From: Enterobacter sp. Cy-643
Lineage (GTDB): Bacteria > Pseudomonadota > Gammaproteobacteria > Enterobacterales > Enterobacteriaceae
Assembly (NCBI RefSeq): GCF_011752815.1
Contig: NZ_VWWV01000008.1
Location: 1-64,000, forward strand
Reading direction: 5' to 3'
Length of the DNA: 64,000 nt
Shown: positions 53,033-63,849 of the stretch, piece by piece
How the letters are laid out: every line of letters begins with the position of its first letter
How positions within the stretch are numbered: position 1 is the stretch's first letter
Made by a program: the position numbers and the translations under genes
Notes under the pieces: generated by a model
Told to the model about the DNA's origin: nothing
The model's database searches: none
The model's input: only the letters and a program-made list of their open reading frames with translations

Positions 53033-54081
53033 CAGTCTTCCTTGCTGCTGGTTAGCAGTTCAGTCAGTGCAACCAACACGCTTTCTGGTGTGATATCGAT
53101 CAGGCTTTGATGATAGCCCTCAGCGGCATCGCCTTTGCGTACTTTATGGTAGCCGCTCATCAAGCGAATGATTCTTGCTTTGTGGGAAAGTGGTGGCGTG
53201 AAATCCGGGCTGCTGGGGCCATAAAGCGCGACTAGCGGACGGTTGAGCGCAGCGGCTACGTGCATCAGGCCGGAATCATTGGTGACAACGCCCTCGCAAG
53301 CGGCAAGCAGTATCACGGCCTGTTCAAGCTGGGTATCCCCGGCAAGGTTGCGGCACCATGCCTGTTGCTCAGTGGTAAGGGCAGTAAGAATCTCTTTACC
53401 TGCGTCTTTATCCTTGGCAGAGCCAAAGAGCACAACCTGATAGCCAGCATCAATGAGTTTTGCCGCGAGCGCGGCGTAATGATAGTGCGGCCAACGCTTT
53501 GCAGGGCCGAACTCTGCTCCAGGACAGAAACCTATCATCGGGCGCTTTGGCTCAAGGTTAAAGGCAGCGCAAGTCTGTGCTTTTTCACCTTCACTAACAT
53601 GTAGTTGAGGCCACAGCAGCGGCTGCGGAAGATCTTTGGCAGACTGCATTATGCCTTTTTCATAACCTAAGGCGACGTAGCGCTCTACCATCAATGGCCA
53701 GGCTTGTTTGTCCAACTTGCGGCTGTCATTCAGCAGGCCATAGCGCATCTCTCCCAGCCAGCCAGTGCGGTGAGGAATGTTGGCAAAAAAAGGGACCAGC
53801 GCGGACTTAAACGAGTTCGGCAAAACGTACGCATGGTCATAGCGTTTGTCCCGCAGGCTGTGTCCAAGGCGACGACGCTCTGCTATTTGCAACGCACCGT
53901 GGCCCAAAGGCATGGCGATGGCTTCGTTCACTTCTTGCATACGCGATAATAGTGGACGGCACCAGGCGGGTGCCATCACGTCAATGATCGCCTGGGGATA
54001 ACGCGCCTTGAGCGTGCGATAAAGACTTTGCGACATCATCATGTCGCCCACCCATGACGGGCCAATCACCAGTATTTTCAT
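53032..54081 (-). CDS. waaF: LPS heptosyltransferase II
   Basis: WaaF adds the second heptose. The product is 349 aa (E. coli 348). It starts MKILVIGPSWVGDMMMSQSL and contains GFCPGAEFGPAKRWPHYHY and VTNDSGLMHVAAALNRP, the ADP-heptose-binding features of GT9. It follows hldD by 16 bp in the same operon. Confidence 0.97.
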   Translation of the reverse strand: MKILVIGPSWVGDMMMSQSLYRTLKARYPQAIIDVMAPAWCRPLLSRMQEVNEAIAMPLGHGALQIAERRRLGHSLRDKRYDHAYVLPNSFKSALVPFFANIPHRTGWLGEMRYGLLNDSRKLDKQAWPLMVERYVALGYEKGIMQSAKDLPQPLLWPQLHVSEGEKAQTCAAFNLEPKRPMIGFCPGAEFGPAKRWPHYHYAALAAKLIDAGYQVVLFGSAKDKDAGKEILTALTTEQQAWCRNLAGDTQLEQAVILLAACEGVVTNDSGLMHVAAALNRPLVALYGPSSPDFTPPLSHKARIIRLMSGYHKVRKGDAAEGYHQSLIDITPESVLVALTELLTSSKED

Positions 54082-54097
54082 GCTTTCCCTGTGCAGC

Positions 54098-55030
54098 TTA
54101 TGCGTCGCGATTTAGCCATGTCATGTATTCCGCAACCCCTTCGGCTACGGTTTTGAACGGCTTGTCGTAACCTGCAGCACGCAGATTGGTTAAGTCAGCT
54201 TCGGTATAAGCCTGGTAGCGGCCTTTTAGCTTTTCCGGGAAAGGAATGTACTCGATGCTGCCTTTGTTGTGATACGCCAACGCTGCGTCTGCCACGGCCT
54301 GGAAGGATTCCGCACGACCGGTACCGCAGTTGAAAATACCGGACACACCGTTTTGCCAGAACCACAGATTTACGGCGGCGACATCACCCACATAAATGAA
54401 GTCGCGCTTAAAGCCGTCGCTGCCTTCAAACAGTTTTGGGTTCTCACCGTTATTCAACTGAGTATTGAGATGGAATGCCACGCTCGCCATGCTGCCTTTG
54501 TGGCCTTCGCGCGGCCCGTAGACGTTAAAGTAGCGGAAGCCGGTCACCTGGGAGTTCGCTTCTGGCAGGATCTGGCGAACATATTCATCAAAAAGGAATT
54601 TTGAGTAACCGTAAACGTTTAGCGGCTGTTCATATTCGCGGGATTCGATGAAATCCGCATTGCGCCCGCCGTAAGTGGCGGCAGAAGAGGCATACAGGAA
54701 CGGAATTTCACGCTCCAGGCAGTAGTGCAGGATTTCTTTAGAGTACTGATAGTTGTTGTCCATCATGTACTTGCCGTCCCACTCGGTGGTGGAGGAGCAG
54801 GCACCTTCATGGAAGATGGCGTCGATATCACCGAATTCTTCCCCGGCCATAATTTGGATCAGGAAGTCTTCCTTATCCATGTAGTCAGCGATATCGAGAT
54901 CAACCAGGTTAGCAAATTTAGTCCCATCCTTCAGGTTATCCACGACAAGAATGTCCCGGTAGCCTTGCTCATTCAGAGATTTAATAATGTTGCTGCCGAT
55001 CATGCCGGCGCCGCCAGTAACGATAATCAT
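54098..55030 (-). CDS. hldD: ADP-L-glycero-D-manno-heptose 6-epimerase
   Basis: HldD makes the ADP-L,D-heptose donor used by WaaC, WaaF and WaaQ. The 310 aa equal E. coli. The NADP-binding [14 protein letters not shown] and the catalytic YGYSK (Y-x3-K) are present. It heads the leftward hldD-waaF-waaC-waaL operon and diverges from kbl. The E. coli neighbour htrL (yibB) is absent. Confidence 0.97.
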   Translation of the reverse strand: MIIVTGGAGMIGSNIIKSLNEQGYRDILVVDNLKDGTKFANLVDLDIADYMDKEDFLIQIMAGEEFGDIDAIFHEGACSSTTEWDGKYMMDNNYQYSKEILHYCLEREIPFLYASSAATYGGRNADFIESREYEQPLNVYGYSKFLFDEYVRQILPEANSQVTGFRYFNVYGPREGHKGSMASVAFHLNTQLNNGENPKLFEGSDGFKRDFIYVGDVAAVNLWFWQNGVSGIFNCGTGRAESFQAVADAALAYHNKGSIEYIPFPEKLKGRYQAYTEADLTNLRAAGYDKPFKTVAEGVAEYMTWLNRDA

Positions 55031-55245
55031 AAGTTTAACCTTTAAAAAGTGGAGCTTTCAGGTCATAGACCTGATGCACTAATGGCTCTTATCATACCAT
55101 TACAATTAAAGACCCGCCTAATGAGCGGAAGTTTTTCACCCTCGTGATTTATCCTGCAAAAATCATATTCCCTGAAGCGTAATCTCGTCTCCTGGTATAG
55201 GTTTGGGTAATATATGCCGAAATTTGCCATGCCTGGAGAATCGCG

Positions 55246-56442
55246 ATGCGCGAAGATTTTTACCAACAGCTGACTTCCCAACTCGAAACCGCTCGAGCAG
55301 AAGGGCTTTTTAAAGAAGAACGTATTATCACCTCCGCCCAGCAGGCGGATATCACCGTCGCGGACGGTAGCCACGTTATTAACTTCTGCGCCAACAACTA
55401 TCTGGGTCTCGCTAACCATCCGCAGCTGATTGAAGCGGCAAAGCAGGGGATGGATAAACACGGTTTTGGTATGGCTTCGGTTCGCTTCATTTGCGGTACT
55501 CAGGACAGCCATAAACAGTTGGAAAGCAGGCTGGCCGATTTCCTGGGAACGGACGATGCGATTCTTTACTCCTCCTGCTTTGACGCCAACGGCGGCCTGT
55601 TTGAGACGCTGCTTGGGCCGGAAGATGCCATCATTTCTGACGCACTGAACCATGCCTCAATTATCGACGGTGTGCGCCTGTGTAAAGCACAGCGCTATCG
55701 CTATGCCAACAACGATATGCAGGAACTTGAAGTTCGTCTGAAAGAGGCTCGCGCTGCTGGTGCTCGCCACGTGATGATCGCCACCGACGGCGTTTTCTCA
55801 ATGGACGGCGTGATTGCCAACCTGCAGGGCGTCTGCGATCTGGCGGATAAGTACAATGCGCTGGTGATGGTCGATGACTCCCACGCCGTGGGTTTTGTAG
55901 GTGCCAATGGGCGCGGTACGCACGAATACTGCGATGTTATGGACCGGGTTGATATTATTACCGGCACGCTGGGTAAAGCGCTGGGCGGTGCTTCTGGTGG
56001 TTATACCGCAGGTCGCAAAGAAGTTATCGAATGGCTTCGCCAGCGTTCCCGTCCTTACCTCTTCTCAAACTCACTCGCGCCAGCCATTGTTTCCGCCTCT
56101 ATCAAGGTACTGGAAATGCTGGCGTCAGGCGAAGAGCTGCGTGAGCGCCTGTGGTCCAATGCTCGTCTGTTCCGTGAAAAAATGAGCGCTGCCGGATTTA
56201 CGCTTGCAGGTGCAGATCACGCCATTATTCCAGTGATGCTTGGTGAAGCGGTTGTGGCGCAAAACTTTGCGCGCGAGCTGCAAAAAGAAGGTATTTATGT
56301 CACCGGTTTCTTCTACCCGGTGGTGCCAAAAGGTCAGGCGCGTATTCGCACCCAAATGTCGGCGGCGCATACCCCTGAGCAAATTGAACGTGCGGTAGAT
56401 GCGTTTACGCGCATCGGTAAGCAATTAGGCGTTATCGCTTAA
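55246..56442 (+). CDS. kbl: Glycine C-acetyltransferase (2-amino-3-ketobutyrate CoA ligase)
   Basis: Kbl splits 2-amino-3-ketobutyrate with CoA to glycine and acetyl-CoA, the second step of threonine degradation. The 398 aa equal E. coli. The PLP lysine is in [13 protein letters not shown] and the [10 protein letters not shown] motif is present. It is 10 bp upstream of tdh, which makes its substrate. Confidence 0.97.
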   Translation: MREDFYQQLTSQLETARAEGLFKEERIITSAQQADITVADGSHVINFCANNYLGLANHPQLIEAAKQGMDKHGFGMASVRFICGTQDSHKQLESRLADFLGTDDAILYSSCFDANGGLFETLLGPEDAIISDALNHASIIDGVRLCKAQRYRYANNDMQELEVRLKEARAAGARHVMIATDGVFSMDGVIANLQGVCDLADKYNALVMVDDSHAVGFVGANGRGTHEYCDVMDRVDIITGTLGKALGGASGGYTAGRKEVIEWLRQRSRPYLFSNSLAPAIVSASIKVLEMLASGEELRERLWSNARLFREKMSAAGFTLAGADHAIIPVMLGEAVVAQNFARELQKEGIYVTGFFYPVVPKGQARIRTQMSAAHTPEQIERAVDAFTRIGKQLGVIA

Positions 56443-56452
56443 GGGAGCGGTC

Positions 56453-57478
56453 ATGAAAGCATTAGCAAAACTGAAGGCAGAAGAAGGCATCTGGATGACG
56501 GATGCGCCTAAGCCGGAGATGGGTCATAACGATCTGCTGATCAAAATTCGTAAAACGGCGATTTGCGGGACCGACGTCCATATTTACAACTGGGATGAAT
56601 GGTCACAAAAAACTATTCCTGTTCCTATGGTTGTGGGCCACGAATATGTGGGTGAAGTGGTCGACATTGGCCAGGAAGTGAAAGGCTTTAAGATTGGCGA
56701 CCGCGTTTCCGGCGAAGGGCACATCACCTGTGGGCACTGTCGTAACTGTCGCGGCGGGCGTACCCACCTGTGCCGTAACACCACCGGCGTGGGTGTGAAC
56801 CGTCCCGGCTGTTTTGCTGAATATTTGGTTATCCCGGCATTTAATGCCTTCAAGATCCCGGACAATATCTCAGACGATCTGGCTTCTATCTTCGACCCAT
56901 TTGGCAACGCAGTGCACACGGCGCTTTCATTTGACCTGGTTGGCGAAGACGTGCTGGTCTCCGGTGCCGGCCCTATCGGGATCATGGCTGCGGCAGTCGC
57001 AAAGCATGTTGGTGCGCGTAACGTTGTGATCACCGACGTGAACGAATACCGTCTCGAGCTGGCACGTGAAATGGGAATCACCCGCGCGGTCAACGTCAGC
57101 AAAGAAAGCCTGCAGGACGTGATGAGCGAGCTGGGGATGACCGAAGGGTTTGACGTGGGTCTGGAGATGTCCGGTGCGCCGCCAGCGTTTCGTACCATGC
57201 TGGATACCATGAATCACGGTGGCCGTATTGCGATGCTGGGGATCCCGCCGTCAGATATGTCTATCGACTGGACTAAAGTTATCTTTAAGGGTTTGTTTAT
57301 TAAAGGTATTTATGGTCGTGAGATGTTTGAGACCTGGTACAAGATGGCCGCTCTGATTCAGTCTGGCCTGGATCTGTCCCCGATTATCACTCACCGCTTC
57401 TCAATTGATGAGTTCCAGAAAGGCTTTGACGCGATGCGCTCCGGACAGTCCGGCAAAGTTATCCTGAGCTGGGATTAA
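56453..57478 (+). CDS. tdh: L-threonine 3-dehydrogenase
   Basis: Tdh oxidises threonine to 2-amino-3-ketobutyrate with NAD+. The 341 aa equal E. coli. This zinc-dependent medium-chain dehydrogenase has the catalytic zinc Cys in [15 protein letters not shown], the structural-zinc cysteines in [15 protein letters not shown] and the NAD motif GAGPIG. It forms the kbl-tdh operon and ends at a bidirectional terminator. Confidence 0.97.
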   Translation: MKALAKLKAEEGIWMTDAPKPEMGHNDLLIKIRKTAICGTDVHIYNWDEWSQKTIPVPMVVGHEYVGEVVDIGQEVKGFKIGDRVSGEGHITCGHCRNCRGGRTHLCRNTTGVGVNRPGCFAEYLVIPAFNAFKIPDNISDDLASIFDPFGNAVHTALSFDLVGEDVLVSGAGPIGIMAAAVAKHVGARNVVITDVNEYRLELAREMGITRAVNVSKESLQDVMSELGMTEGFDVGLEMSGAPPAFRTMLDTMNHGGRIAMLGIPPSDMSIDWTKVIFKGLFIKGIYGREMFETWYKMAALIQSGLDLSPIITHRFSIDEFQKGFDAMRSGQSGKVILSWD

Positions 57479-57483
57479 TCATT

Positions 57484-57514
57484 AAACCAGAGGGCATTGC
57501 GCCCTCTGGTTTTT
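57484..57514. terminator. Shared terminator of tdh and yibQ
   Basis: AAACCAGAGGGC-ATTGC-GCCCTCTGGTTTTT is a 12-bp stem between the convergent tdh and yibQ stops. Confidence 0.88.
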
Positions 57515-57517
57515 CAA

Positions 57518-58453
57518 TCAGGCCTGTTTGCCCCAACCCTGCCACTGATGCTGGAGATATTGCGCCAGCGCGCTCTCGGCAATACTTTCACTGATGACTT
57601 TAAAGTAGGTGGTGGCGTACACCGGCTCGATAGGCTGTTTCGGTTTGCATACCTTCACACCGCGGAACGGGTTACGCGGCGGTGGCAGTTTGCCCGGCTG
57701 AGTATTATTCGGCGTTGAGGTATCTACCTGTGGCTCATTAAGCAGGCTGCTCGGCCGCACCAGCGTGATGTCCGGAGGCAGGTTGTACACCATCTGCTGG
57801 AGGACACGAACGGTTGAAGGGTGAGGGTGACCGATGGCGATCGCTGACCCGGTTTTGCGAGCAAGCTGGATAGCGCGATTGAACTGAAAGCGAATATCTG
57901 CTTCGTTCTGAGTATCGTCGAGGAACACTTTCCGCTTAATCACTTTGACACGCGTACCGGCCGCGGCGCGCGTTGCCTGACTGTTGCCGATGGTCATGCT
58001 GTCCAGAAAATAGAGATTGTATTGCTCCAGCGACTGCATCACCTTTTGCATGCCGAACAGGCTGGAGGTCATCGCGCTGCCCATATGGTTATTCATCCCA
58101 ACCGCATAAGGAACTTTGTTCACCGCGTCGCGGATAATGCGTTCGATTTCGCTGCTGCTCATGTCCGGGCGGAGCGTATCTTTCTCAAGCGGCTGTTTGC
58201 TGAGCGGCGCCATCGGCAGGTGGATCAGGACTTCGTGCCCGGCATTATGGGCTTTGGTGGCCATTTCGCGAGCGTGTGGCGCGTTAGGTAGCACAGCGAC
58301 AGAGACGTTAGTCGGCAGGGCCAACACCTGGTTTTCCTGCTGAGGACGATAACCAAAGTCATCAATGACTATTGAGAGCTTACCGGCCCACGCGGAGGTT
58401 GCCAGCATTAGCCCGCTGGCGGCGGCGAAAAAAATGGTGCGGAACTGAGGCAA
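57518..58453 (-). CDS. yibQ: Divergent polysaccharide deacetylase family protein YibQ
   Basis: This exported protein of the divergent polysaccharide deacetylase family (DUF610) has unknown substrate. The 311-aa product (E. coli 319) has a signal peptide ending near ATSAWAG. It also has the NodB-like IVIDDFGYRP, HLPMAP and GMNNHMGSAMT motifs, which would supply metal ligands. It follows envC by 3 bp, so a link to cell-wall work is suggested by context. Confidence 0.91.
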   Translation of the reverse strand: MPQFRTIFFAAASGLMLATSAWAGKLSIVIDDFGYRPQQENQVLALPTNVSVAVLPNAPHAREMATKAHNAGHEVLIHLPMAPLSKQPLEKDTLRPDMSSSEIERIIRDAVNKVPYAVGMNNHMGSAMTSSLFGMQKVMQSLEQYNLYFLDSMTIGNSQATRAAAGTRVKVIKRKVFLDDTQNEADIRFQFNRAIQLARKTGSAIAIGHPHPSTVRVLQQMVYNLPPDITLVRPSSLLNEPQVDTSTPNNTQPGKLPPPRNPFRGVKVCKPKQPIEPVYATTYFKVISESIAESALAQYLQHQWQGWGKQA

Positions 58454-58456
58454 AAC

Positions 58457-59719
58457 TTATCTTCCCAACCACGGTTGTGGATTCACTGCCTGGCCCTGGC
58501 GACGAATTTCGAAATAGAGTGACGGACGGCCCTGGCCGCCACTGCTACCGACCAGCGCAATAGGCTGCCCGGCACGCACCTGGGTGCCGACGCTAACCAA
58601 CGCGCTCTGGTTGTAGCCGTAGAGACTCATATCGCCTTTACCGTGTTCAATAACGACCACAAGACCATAGCCCTGAAGCCAGTCGGCAAGGATCACGCGC
58701 CCGTCAGCAATAGCTTTAACTTCCGTGCCTTCCGACGCCGCAATAACGATACCTTTCCAACGTAGTTCACCTTGCAGCTGTTCGCCATAGCGATGCAGCA
58801 ATGAACCGCGAACCGGCCAGTATGCCTGCCCACGTGGCGCACCCAGGCCACCTGTTCTTGACATCAATGAACGCTCACTTTCGGTTGGCTTGTAGGTTGT
58901 GCCTTTGTTGGAGGCTTCCTGCTGCTTATTGCGAACCTGCTCTGCTTCGCGTGCCTCACGCTCGGCTCGAGCTTTTGCCGCGGCTTCAGCACGGGCAATC
59001 TGATTTTGTAAGCGCGTCTGGTTCTGGCGCATCTCAGTCAGCTTCTGCTGATCCTGTTGAATGGAGGACTCCAGGCCTGCCAGCGTCTTTTTGCGTTCGT
59101 TGCGGGCGCTCTCCAGCCTGGCCTGTTGCGCCTGCTGGTCATACAGCAAGGTTTGCTGCTCGCTTTGCTTACTTTCCAGCTCGGTTTTCTGCTGTGCGGC
59201 TTCTGCTTTGGTCTGCTTTAACTCTTCGATAGTCTGCTGACGTGCAGCGTTAAGGTAGCCGAAATAGGCCTGCAGGCGCTGGCCACGTTGGCTTTCTTCA
59301 CCGCTAAGAATCAACTGAATACCGGTATGCTGGCCCTGACGAAATGCCGCATCCAGCTGTGCCGCCAGGTTACGTTCCTGAGTTGCCTGCTGTTTTTGCA
59401 GTTTGGCGAGGGAGTTATTCAGCGTCGCGATTTGATTGTTTAAATCCGCAAGAGTGTTTTGGGTTTCACGCAGTTTACGGCTGGCTGCGGAAATCGCTTC
59501 TTCCTGAGCTTTAAGCTGAGCGAGCAAAACGGAACGTTGCTGCTGCTGCTGTTGCACCGCACGCTCTTTGGCAGCGATATCTTGTTGGATGGATTGCAAC
59601 TGCTGCTTGTCGTCAGCGTGGCTGGAAAAAGGCAATAACAAGACGCCAGCGCTAAACACGCTGGCGTAGATAGCGGGCTTCACAGCCCATGTCTTTGAAA
59701 AAATCGCCTTTCCCCTCAT
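58457..59719 (-). CDS. envC: Murein hydrolase activator EnvC
   Basis: EnvC activates the amidases AmiA and AmiB at the septum and is itself recruited and opened by FtsEX. The product is 420 aa (E. coli 419). A signal peptide (to about SSHADD) is followed by long coiled coils rich in Q, K and E (about 38-280) and a C-terminal degenerate M23/LytM domain (KGIVIAASEGTEVKAIADG to YFEIRRQGQAVNPQPWLGR). The active-site HxH is not intact, as known for EnvC. It is 9 bp after gpmI. Confidence 0.95.
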   Translation of the reverse strand: MRGKAIFSKTWAVKPAIYASVFSAGVLLLPFSSHADDKQQLQSIQQDIAAKERAVQQQQQQRSVLLAQLKAQEEAISAASRKLRETQNTLADLNNQIATLNNSLAKLQKQQATQERNLAAQLDAAFRQGQHTGIQLILSGEESQRGQRLQAYFGYLNAARQQTIEELKQTKAEAAQQKTELESKQSEQQTLLYDQQAQQARLESARNERKKTLAGLESSIQQDQQKLTEMRQNQTRLQNQIARAEAAAKARAEREAREAEQVRNKQQEASNKGTTYKPTESERSLMSRTGGLGAPRGQAYWPVRGSLLHRYGEQLQGELRWKGIVIAASEGTEVKAIADGRVILADWLQGYGLVVVIEHGKGDMSLYGYNQSALVSVGTQVRAGQPIALVGSSGGQGRPSLYFEIRRQGQAVNPQPWLGR

Positions 59720-59728
59720 GGGGAGGGA

Positions 59729-61276
59729 TTATTCCACGATGAACAGCGGCTTGCCAGTCATCTCGTGCGGGATTTCCATTCCCATCAGGCTCAACATGGT
59801 TGGCGCGATGTCAGAAAGCTTGCCGCCAGCGACAGCTTTCAGCTTTTTTTCACCTACGTAGATCAGCGGAACCGGCAGGCTGGTGTGCGCGGTATGGGCC
59901 TGGCCGGTAGCCGGGTCGCGCATTTGCTCTGCGTTACCGTGGTCTGCGGTGATCAGCAGCTGGCCGCCAACGGCCTCAACGGCTTTAACGACCTGGGCGA
60001 TACAGTTATCCAGAGCTTCAACGGCGGAAATAGCGGCATCATAGACGCCGGTATGGCCAACCATATCACCGTTAGGGTAGTTGCAGATAATGGTGTCGTA
60101 CTTGCCGCTGTTGATGGCACTCAACAGCTTGTCGGTCAGCTCTGCGGAGCTCATTTCAGGCTGCAAATCGTAGGTCGCCACTTTCGGAGAATTCACCAGC
60201 ACGCGGTCTTCACCAGCGAACGGTTCTTCAACCCCACCGTTGTAGAAGAATGTCACATGCGCGTATTTCTCGGTTTCCGAGATGCGAAGCTGGGTTTTGT
60301 TGTGTTTCGCCATCCACTCACCGAAGGTATTGGACAGTGAAGCAGGTGGGTAAGCGCAGGCCGTTTTAATGTCTGCGGCGTATTCGGTCAGCATCACGAA
60401 ATCGCCAAACTGCACCACTTTTTTGCGCTTGAAACCGTCGAAATCGGCGTTAACGAAGGCGCGCGTGATCTGACGGGCACGGTCAGCGCGGAAGTTCATG
60501 AAGATAAGCGCATCACCGTCGTTCATAGCAGATTCGGCTTCACCTGCGGCGCGAATCACGGTTGGCTTAACAAATTCATCGTTTTCGTCACGGGCGTAAG
60601 CGGCTTCCAGACCAGCAACCGCATTGTCTGCCTGGAATTCACCTTTGGCCTGAGTCATCAGGTCGTAAGCCAGCTCAACGCGATCCCAGCGGTTGTCGCG
60701 GTCCATGGCGTAATAGCGCCCAATCAGCGTGGCGACACGGCCTTTGCCCAGCTCGGCGAACTTATCGGCAAATTTCTTCAGGGAAGACTCAGCGCTACGC
60801 GGTGGCGTGTCACGGCCATCAAGGAAAGCATGCAGGTAGATGGCTTCGGCACCTCGTTCGGCGGCCAGCTCAATCATCGCAAGGATATGGTCTTCATGGC
60901 TGTGAACGCCACCGGGAGAGACCAGGCCCATGATGTGTACTGCTTTACCGGCGGCAACGGCTTTATCAACCGCTCCAGTCAATACCGGGTTAGCAAAGAA
61001 AGTACGTTCTTTAATTTCAACGTCCAGGCGAGTGAGATCCTGATAAACGATGCGGCCAGCCCCGAGATTAACGTGGCCCACTTCGGAGTTACCCATTTGC
61101 CCATCCGGCAGGCCGACTTCCAGGCCTGATGCGTTGATCAGGGTATGCGGACGCTGGGCCCACAGGCTATCCATCACCGGCGTTTTAGCATTAAGAATCG
61201 CGTTATCCTGCTGTTCTTCGCGGTGGCCATAGCCATCGAGAATGACCAGGACCATAGGTTTTTTAGTAACCGACAT
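59729..61276 (-). CDS. gpmI: 2,3-bisphosphoglycerate-independent phosphoglycerate mutase
   Basis: GpmI (GpmM, YibO) interconverts 3- and 2-phosphoglycerate in glycolysis using manganese. The product is 515 aa (E. coli 514). The alkaline-phosphatase-type metal and phospho-Ser motifs are present: [26 protein letters not shown] (catalytic Ser) and [10 protein letters not shown]. It heads the gpmI-envC-yibQ operon and diverges from yibN. Confidence 0.96.
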   Translation of the reverse strand: MSVTKKPMVLVILDGYGHREEQQDNAILNAKTPVMDSLWAQRPHTLINASGLEVGLPDGQMGNSEVGHVNLGAGRIVYQDLTRLDVEIKERTFFANPVLTGAVDKAVAAGKAVHIMGLVSPGGVHSHEDHILAMIELAAERGAEAIYLHAFLDGRDTPPRSAESSLKKFADKFAELGKGRVATLIGRYYAMDRDNRWDRVELAYDLMTQAKGEFQADNAVAGLEAAYARDENDEFVKPTVIRAAGEAESAMNDGDALIFMNFRADRARQITRAFVNADFDGFKRKKVVQFGDFVMLTEYAADIKTACAYPPASLSNTFGEWMAKHNKTQLRISETEKYAHVTFFYNGGVEEPFAGEDRVLVNSPKVATYDLQPEMSSAELTDKLLSAINSGKYDTIICNYPNGDMVGHTGVYDAAISAVEALDNCIAQVVKAVEAVGGQLLITADHGNAEQMRDPATGQAHTAHTSLPVPLIYVGEKKLKAVAGGKLSDIAPTMLSLMGMEIPHEMTGKPLFIVE

Positions 61277-61523
61277 TGCAACAACCTCTGAGTCTAAGAC
61301 AAAATTTGCGTAATTTTACTACAGTCGATCCGGGCGAATAGCCGCAGAAGATCAAAGAAAGAGGTTGGATGGCGATCGGATTTCATCAGTCTGGTTCTTT
61401 TTTTTCGTAACAGCCCGCAGAATCCACATAACATTATTCAGACTGGCTGTAATTGCCACAACGCGAAGGTATACTCCCCACCTGGTTTTCTCATCATTAC
61501 TTAGTCGGGAGTTACTACCCCCC

Positions 61524-61955
61524 ATGCAAGAAATTATGCAATTCGTTGGCCGCCACCCCATACTTAGTCTGGCGTGGGTTGGCCTGCTGGCCGCGGTACT
61601 TTTTATGACCTTTAAAGGTCTGGCTTCTAAAGTCAAAGTGATCACCCGCGGTGAAGCCACTCGCTTAATTAACAAAGAAGATGCGGTGGTTGTTGATGTA
61701 CGCCAGCGTGATGATTTTCGTAAAGGCCACATTGCAAATTCACTGAACGTGCTGCCAACTGAAATCAAAAGCGGCAGCCTGGGTGAACTTGAAAAACATA
61801 AAGCGAAGCCCATTATTGTGGTATGCGCTAACGGTGTTTCTTCACAAGAATCAGCGGCTTTGTTGCACAAGGCTGGTTTTGAGCAGGTTGCGCTGCTAAA
61901 AGAAGGCATTGCCGGCTGGAGCGGGGAAAACCTGCCGCTGGTTCGCGGTAAATAA
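61524..61955 (+). CDS. yibN: Rhodanese-like membrane protein YibN
   Basis: This sulfurtransferase-fold protein has an N-terminal membrane anchor (about residues 12-30, [16 protein letters not shown]). The 143 aa equal E. coli. The rhodanese active-site loop reads [11 protein letters not shown], with the Cys kept (E. coli has a different loop, VDGSGMQCQE). The ATG at 61524 matches the E. coli start [15 protein letters not shown]. It is 21 bp upstream of grxC and co-oriented with secB and gpsA. Confidence 0.92.
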   Translation: MQEIMQFVGRHPILSLAWVGLLAAVLFMTFKGLASKVKVITRGEATRLINKEDAVVVDVRQRDDFRKGHIANSLNVLPTEIKSGSLGELEKHKAKPIIVVCANGVSSQESAALLHKAGFEQVALLKEGIAGWSGENLPLVRGK

Positions 61956-61976
61956 TCTGGAAAACTGAGGTAAACC

Positions 61977-62228
61977 ATGGCGAATATTGAGATCTACACC
62001 AAAGCGACGTGTCCTTTTTGCCACCGTGCAAAAGCCCTGCTGAATGAAAAAGGCGTGGCGTTCCAGGAATTACCTATTGATGGTGATGCCGCTAAGCGGG
62101 AAGAGATGATCAAACGCAGTGGTCGCACCACGGTACCGCAGATTTTTATTGACGCACAGCACATTGGCGGTTGCGATGACTTGTACGCACTGGATGCGCG
62201 TGGTGGACTCGATCCCCTGCTGAGCTAG
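61977..62228 (+). CDS. grxC: Glutaredoxin 3
   Basis: This GSH-dependent disulfide reductase is cytosolic. The 83 aa equal E. coli. The redox motif is CPFCHRAK, with TVPQIFID and GGCDDLYAL completing the GSH site. E. coli Grx3 has CPYC; the Tyr-to-Phe change is common. Confidence 0.95.
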   Translation: MANIEIYTKATCPFCHRAKALLNEKGVAFQELPIDGDAAKREEMIKRSGRTTVPQIFIDAQHIGGCDDLYALDARGGLDPLLS

Positions 62229-62284
62229 TGTGGTTTGTCTGCCGCGTATCGCAGAGTAAGGACGTTTAAATTTAAGGGTTAACA

Positions 62285-62752
62285 ATGTCAGAACAAAACA
62301 ATACAGAAATGGGTTTCCAGATTCAGCGTGTTTATACCAAGGATGTCTCTTTCGAAGCACCTAACGCACCGCACGTTTTCCAGAAAGACTGGCAGCCGGA
62401 AGTAAAACTGGATCTGGATACTGCATCCAGCCAACTGGCTGAAAATGTTTATGAAGTTGTGCTGCGCGTAACCGTGACCGCTACGCTGGGCGAAGACACC
62501 GCTTTCCTGTGCGAAGTTCAGCAGGCGGGTATCTTCTCCGTTGACGGTATCGAAGGCACGCAGCTGGCGCATTGCCTGGGCGCATACTGCCCGAACATTC
62601 TGTTCCCATATGCGCGTGAATGTATCACTAGCCTGGTTTCTCGCGGCACTTTCCCGCAGCTGAACCTTGCACCGGTTAACTTCGATGCGTTGTTCATGAA
62701 CTATCTGCAGCAGCAAGCTGGCGAAGGTGCTGAAAACCATCAGGATGCCTGA
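62285..62752 (+). CDS. secB: Protein-export chaperone SecB
   Basis: SecB holds preproteins unfolded and delivers them to SecA. The 155 aa equal E. coli. It has the beta-rich tetramer fold with the conserved [12 protein letters not shown] and [13 protein letters not shown]. The gpsA ATG overlaps its stop (TGATG), as in E. coli, so gpsA is coupled. Confidence 0.97.
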   Translation: MSEQNNTEMGFQIQRVYTKDVSFEAPNAPHVFQKDWQPEVKLDLDTASSQLAENVYEVVLRVTVTATLGEDTAFLCEVQQAGIFSVDGIEGTQLAHCLGAYCPNILFPYARECITSLVSRGTFPQLNLAPVNFDALFMNYLQQQAGEGAENHQDA

Positions 62753-63771
62753 TGAACAGCCTTAATGCTTCAATGACTGTTATCGGTGCCGGTTCTTACG
62801 GCACCGCTCTCGCAATCACCCTTGCGAGAAATGGCCACCACGTTGTGCTTTGGGGTCATGATGCCAAACATATCGCCACGCTGCAGGCCGATCGCTGCAA
62901 TGCGGCTTTCCTGCCCGATGTCGCTTTTCCCGACACCCTACATCTCGAGAGTGATTTAGCCGTAGCGCTGGCTGCCAGCCGCAATATTTTGGTGGTTGTA
63001 CCGAGCCATGTGTTCGGGCAAGTGTTGCGTCAAATCAAGCCGCTGATGCGCCCGGACGCACGTGTTGTGTGGGCGACAAAAGGTCTGGAAGCTGAAACGG
63101 GTCGATTACTGCAGGACGTAGCCCGTGAGGCGCTGGGGGATGATGTTCCTCTGGCCGTTATTTCTGGCCCGACATTCGCTAAAGAGCTGGCAGCAGGTTT
63201 ACCGACGGCGATTGCGCTTGCGGCGACCGACGACCCGTTTGCGGACGATCTTCAACATCTGCTGCACTGTGGTAAAAGTTTTCGCGTCTACAGCAATCCC
63301 GATTTCATTGGCGTTCAGCTTGGCGGTGCGGTGAAAAACGTTATCGCTATTGGCGCAGGGATGTCGGACGGCATCGGGTTTGGCGCCAATGCGCGTACCG
63401 CGCTTATCACTCGTGGTCTCGCGGAGATGACTCGCCTTGGCAGAGCACTTGGTGCTTCGCCGGAAACCTTTATGGGGATGGCCGGCCTTGGCGATCTGGT
63501 GCTGACCTGTACCGACAACCAGTCCCGCAACCGTCGCTTTGGCATGATGCTCGGTCAGGGAATGGATGTGGACGGTGCACAGCAAAAGATTGGCCAGGTG
63601 GTTGAAGGCTATCGCAATACCAAAGAAGTTCGCGAGCTGGCGGCTCGGGTAGGCGTCGAAATGCCAATAACCGAGGAAATTTATCAGGTATTGTATTGCG
63701 GAAAAAATGCGCGCGAGGCAGCATTAACGTTGCTTGGTCGTACTCGTAAGGATGAACGAAGCGGCAAATGA
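62752..63771 (+). CDS. gpsA: Glycerol-3-phosphate dehydrogenase [NAD(P)+]
   Basis: GpsA makes sn-glycerol-3-phosphate from DHAP for phospholipid synthesis. The 339 aa equal E. coli. The N-terminal [13 protein letters not shown] binds NAD(P), the catalytic Lys is in [13 protein letters not shown] and the substrate motif [20 protein letters not shown] is present. It overlaps secB by one base and is followed by cysE after a weak terminator. Confidence 0.97.
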   Translation: MNSLNASMTVIGAGSYGTALAITLARNGHHVVLWGHDAKHIATLQADRCNAAFLPDVAFPDTLHLESDLAVALAASRNILVVVPSHVFGQVLRQIKPLMRPDARVVWATKGLEAETGRLLQDVAREALGDDVPLAVISGPTFAKELAAGLPTAIALAATDDPFADDLQHLLHCGKSFRVYSNPDFIGVQLGGAVKNVIAIGAGMSDGIGFGANARTALITRGLAEMTRLGRALGASPETFMGMAGLGDLVLTCTDNQSRNRRFGMMLGQGMDVDGAQQKIGQVVEGYRNTKEVRELAARVGVEMPITEEIYQVLYCGKNAREAALTLLGRTRKDERSGK

Positions 63772-63802
63772 AGGATCGCTTAATACACCGCAATAACTGA
63801 AA

Positions 63803-63833
63803 CGTCCCGACCCTGGTGTCGGGCGTTGTTTTT
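63803..63833 (+). terminator. Weak terminator between gpsA and cysE
   Basis: CCCGAC-CCTGGT-GTCGGG is followed by a GC break and a T run. Partial readthrough into cysE is plausible. Confidence 0.55.
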
Positions 63834-63849
63834 ATGTCTGGAGAGAGCA

